Positions 62,212-64,000 of a stretch of DNA of 64,000 nt are shown here, piece after piece. The position numbers were made by a program, and so were the translations under genes. The notes below the pieces were generated by a model. The model did not search any database, was not told where the DNA came from, and saw nothing but the letters and a program-made list of their open reading frames with translations. The stretch covers positions 70,738-134,737 of the forward strand of contig CAUQKV010000002.1 of assembly GCA_963518845.1 (NCBI GenBank), read 5' to 3'. The stretch is from JABCPE02 sp963518845 (lineage in GTDB: Bacteria; Bacteroidota; Bacteroidia; Flavobacteriales; Weeksellaceae). The stretch's first letter is position 1. Every line of letters starts with the position of its first letter.

Positions 62212-63291
62212 TTAGTGTTCTAAAATCTTTTTATAAAGACTGAGATAATTTTGAGCCATTTTTTTATATTCAAACTGAGATGCCCAGTCTTTAAGTTTTT
62301 GGCTGTTTTCTGTGGGAGAATTATTAAATTCTATCATCTCTTTTTGATAAGTTTCTGCCATCTGCTGTGGTTCAAGGCTATCAAAATAAAAAGCTACATT
62401 TCCTCCAATTTCAGGAAGGCTAGTGTATTTACTCAGAAATACGGGCTTTCCAAAAGCCATTGCTTCAATAGGAGGAATTCCGAAACCCTCTGCAATAGAG
62501 GGGTGGCACATTGCCTGACAATTTTGTATTAGTGCGTATTTTTCTTCTTCACTGATATTTTTCAAAAAATGAACTCGGTTTTGCAGATTTAGTTTTTCAA
62601 CTGTATCCCTTACTTCGGTGGCATAAGGCTCTTTTTCGCCAGAGGATACCAAAACCAAATTTTCGCTAATATAAGGAAGCATCTCTACGAGTTTTTTCTG
62701 ATTTTTTTTAGCAAATAGAACGCCTATATTGAGAATATATTTTTTTTGTTTTAAAAACTCATATTTCCCCAAAGAATAGTCCTTTTGTTCGGGAAAATCA
62801 ATTCCATTATGAATAACAAAAATTTCTTTGATATTATCTAATGCAAGAATATTTTTATTTTTCAACACATCTTCTTTCACAAAATCAGAAATACATACTA
62901 AATAATCCATGTTTTTTAGATTATTATTTACTTTTTTGAGCATTTTATTTCTTTTGCTGGTACTCAAATCTTCATATAGAAAATTCAAATCATGAAGCGT
63001 AAGAATTTTGATGGATTTTTGATATTTTTTATGAAAATAAGATGAAAGTTGGTGGCTTGTGTGTACAATATCAAATTTTGAGCTGAAATTCTCATAAAAT
63101 TTATGCCATCTTTTCCATTCAATGATGGGTAGAGATGTATCTATTTTTTGTAATTCTGTTTTAGTCCCAAAATAGTGGAACATATATTCAGAATCAAGTG
63201 TCTGCAATCCTTTTGCTAAGTTTCGGAAAACATTAGCAATTCCTGAATTAGGATAACGGAGGCGCTCTAAGTCTATAAGGATTTTTTTCAT
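62212..63291 (-). CDS. glycosyltransferase family 4 protein
   Basis: 359 residues with a GT-B fold. The N-terminal domain has IVHTSHQLSSYF and ILTLHDLNFLYEDL near 75-110. The C-terminal donor site includes ILNIGVLFAKKNQKKLVEML and the GT4 signature CHPSIAEGFGIPPIEAMAFGKPVFLSK (E-x7-E form). It should transfer a sugar from a nucleotide donor in cell-surface polysaccharide synthesis; the sugar is unknown. Its ATG overlaps the stop of the upstream glycosyltransferase (ATGA), so the two are translated together. Confidence 0.85.
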   Translation of the reverse strand: MKKILIDLERLRYPNSGIANVFRNLAKGLQTLDSEYMFHYFGTKTELQKIDTSLPIIEWKRWHKFYENFSSKFDIVHTSHQLSSYFHKKYQKSIKILTLHDLNFLYEDLSTSKRNKMLKKVNNNLKNMDYLVCISDFVKEDVLKNKNILALDNIKEIFVIHNGIDFPEQKDYSLGKYEFLKQKKYILNIGVLFAKKNQKKLVEMLPYISENLVLVSSGEKEPYATEVRDTVEKLNLQNRVHFLKNISEEEKYALIQNCQAMCHPSIAEGFGIPPIEAMAFGKPVFLSKYTSLPEIGGNVAFYFDSLEPQQMAETYQKEMIEFNNSPTENSQKLKDWASQFEYKKMAQNYLSLYKKILEH

Positions 63292-64000
63292 TTTGTTAAG
63301 AAAATATTATCTAATACTTTTTTCTCTTTTTCGAAAGAATGATTTTCTAAGAAATATTTCTTAGCTTCTTTTTTCTTTTCTATATAAAAAGATTTATCGC
63401 GCAAGAGTTTTAGAATTGCTTCCGCAAAATCTTTACCTGTATTTTCTACAATACAACCATTTAAGGTTTTGTTAAGAAGTCCATCAACTCCTCTACGGTT
63501 GGTTACCACAGGTAATGAATGGGATAATGCTTCCAAAACTTTTATTTTAATTCCTGTTCCTGAAAGCATAGGGCAAATAGCAATTTTAGCGTTTTGATAA
63601 AAATCTTCTATATCATCTACCATACCATGTTTTACGAAGTTAGGATGGTCAGGAACCACCTTACAAATTTTACCTATAATATGCACTTTAGTATCTTCTA
63701 AAAAAGGCAACACTTCCTTTTCAAACCATTTGATACCCATTATATTATGAGGATTTTGACTCCCTACGAAAATCAAGTCATACTTATAATTTTCTTTATC
63801 TTCTGTAGGGCAGAAAGGAAAAGAAATAGGAATAAGTGTAATTTTTTTATCTGTAAACTGCCCAAAAATATACTCCTCTTCCACAGAATAAGTCCAAATT
63901 TCATCAAACTTTTTAAGAATATTAATTTCACTCTGGAATAGTTTTCCTATTTTTCCTATTTTATCCCTGCTTTGCGCTGTAATGAAATCGTGGGTATCTA
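63288..64000 (-). CDS. glycosyltransferase (5'-truncated by window edge)
   Basis: The frame is open from 64000 to the stop at 63288, with no start in the window that fits the family (an internal GTG at 63884 is not the true start). The visible C-terminal two thirds show a GT-B region: SEINILKKFDEIWTYS, then DLIFVGSQNPHNIMGIKWF near the nucleotide site, and KIKVLEALSHSLPVVTNRRGVDGLL near the C-terminus, as in GT4 or related families. It overlaps the next glycosyltransferase gene by 4 bases, suggesting one surface-glycan operon entering from the right. Confidence 0.85.
   Translation of the reverse strand, partial: DTHDFITAQSRDKIGKIGKLFQSEINILKKFDEIWTYSVEEEYIFGQFTDKKITLIPISFPFCPTEDKENYKYDLIFVGSQNPHNIMGIKWFEKEVLPFLEDTKVHIIGKICKVVPDHPNFVKHGMVDDIEDFYQNAKIAICPMLSGTGIKIKVLEALSHSLPVVTNRRGVDGLLNKTLNGCIVENTGKDFAEAILKLLRDKSFYIEKKKEAKKYFLENHSFEKEKKVLDNIFLTK

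Noticed and set aside
1..64000. CRISPR arrays, insertion sequences, prophage, tRNA or rRNA genes
   Set aside because: No spaced repeats, transposase, integrase or phage genes, and no tRNA T-arm or rRNA signatures were found by reading.

Overview
The window is a continuous piece of chromosome from a low-GC member of the Bacteroidota, most likely class Flavobacteriia and probably the Chryseobacterium/Riemerella group (Weeksellaceae). That placement is inferred from several lineage markers: a PorX regulator (response regulator plus PglZ domain), a fused LpxC-FabZ enzyme, a type III glutamine synthetase, DUF2480, DUF6089 and DUF6702 proteins, paired OmpH/Skp chaperones behind BamA, and many flavobacterial -7 boxes (TAnnTTTG) just upstream of genes. 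I see no rRNA, tRNA, CRISPR array, insertion sequence or prophage. Almost everything is core genome.

Layout. 1-8.6 kb: a SpoU-type RNA methyltransferase cut by the left edge, rmuC, a U32-family protein, a ferredoxin, a small MscS channel, a frame-disrupted secreted NTF2-fold immunity-like gene, the YifB/ComM ATPase, a class I amidotransferase, RfbD and a thioesterase. 8.7-14 kb (minus strand): the outer-membrane assembly run DUF6089 - uppS - bamA - ompH - ompH/skp. 14.1-14.3 kb: a probable small RNA. 14.3-21.2 kb: lpxB-comEC, DUF2480, DUF6702, then an AmgK-like kinase, a free-standing RapZ C-terminal domain, a MurU-like nucleotidyltransferase and a LOG protein, which look like a peptidoglycan sugar-salvage operon. 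21.3-29.1 kb: ddl, two unknowns, coaD, a TRIC channel, a TatD hydrolase, trpS, two unlisted tiny membrane proteins, dusB, an orphan ABC ATPase and a voltage-gated-type K+ channel with a zinc ribbon.

29.2-34.9 kb is the rod-shape operon mreBCD - mrdA - rodA. Next come GSIII, a DUF445 protein, porX (minus strand) and an HD phosphohydrolase. 41.2-46 kb is a lipid A/fatty acid operon: lpxD - lpxC/fabZ - lpxA - efp - a second lpxD-like gene. 46-51.5 kb: a PorT-type barrel, a glycan-binding-domain protein, ruvB, and a FadL-type channel paired with a surface SGNH lipoprotein. 51.5-60.7 kb: prs, rplY, an FMN reductase, dnaN, pheT, a META lipoprotein, DUF177-rpmF and accB-accC. The right end holds an APC amino-acid permease and two overlapping glycosyltransferases; the last runs off the edge.

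Together the genes cover envelope construction (lipid A, peptidoglycan elongation and recycling, outer-membrane protein folding) plus replication, translation and fatty acid synthesis. The features that most need a second look are the 8-bp tandem repeat that breaks the immunity-like gene, the intergenic RNA at 14.1-14.3 kb, the paired micro-ORFs at 26.0-26.3 kb, and the palindromic site in front of the FadL/SGNH pair.
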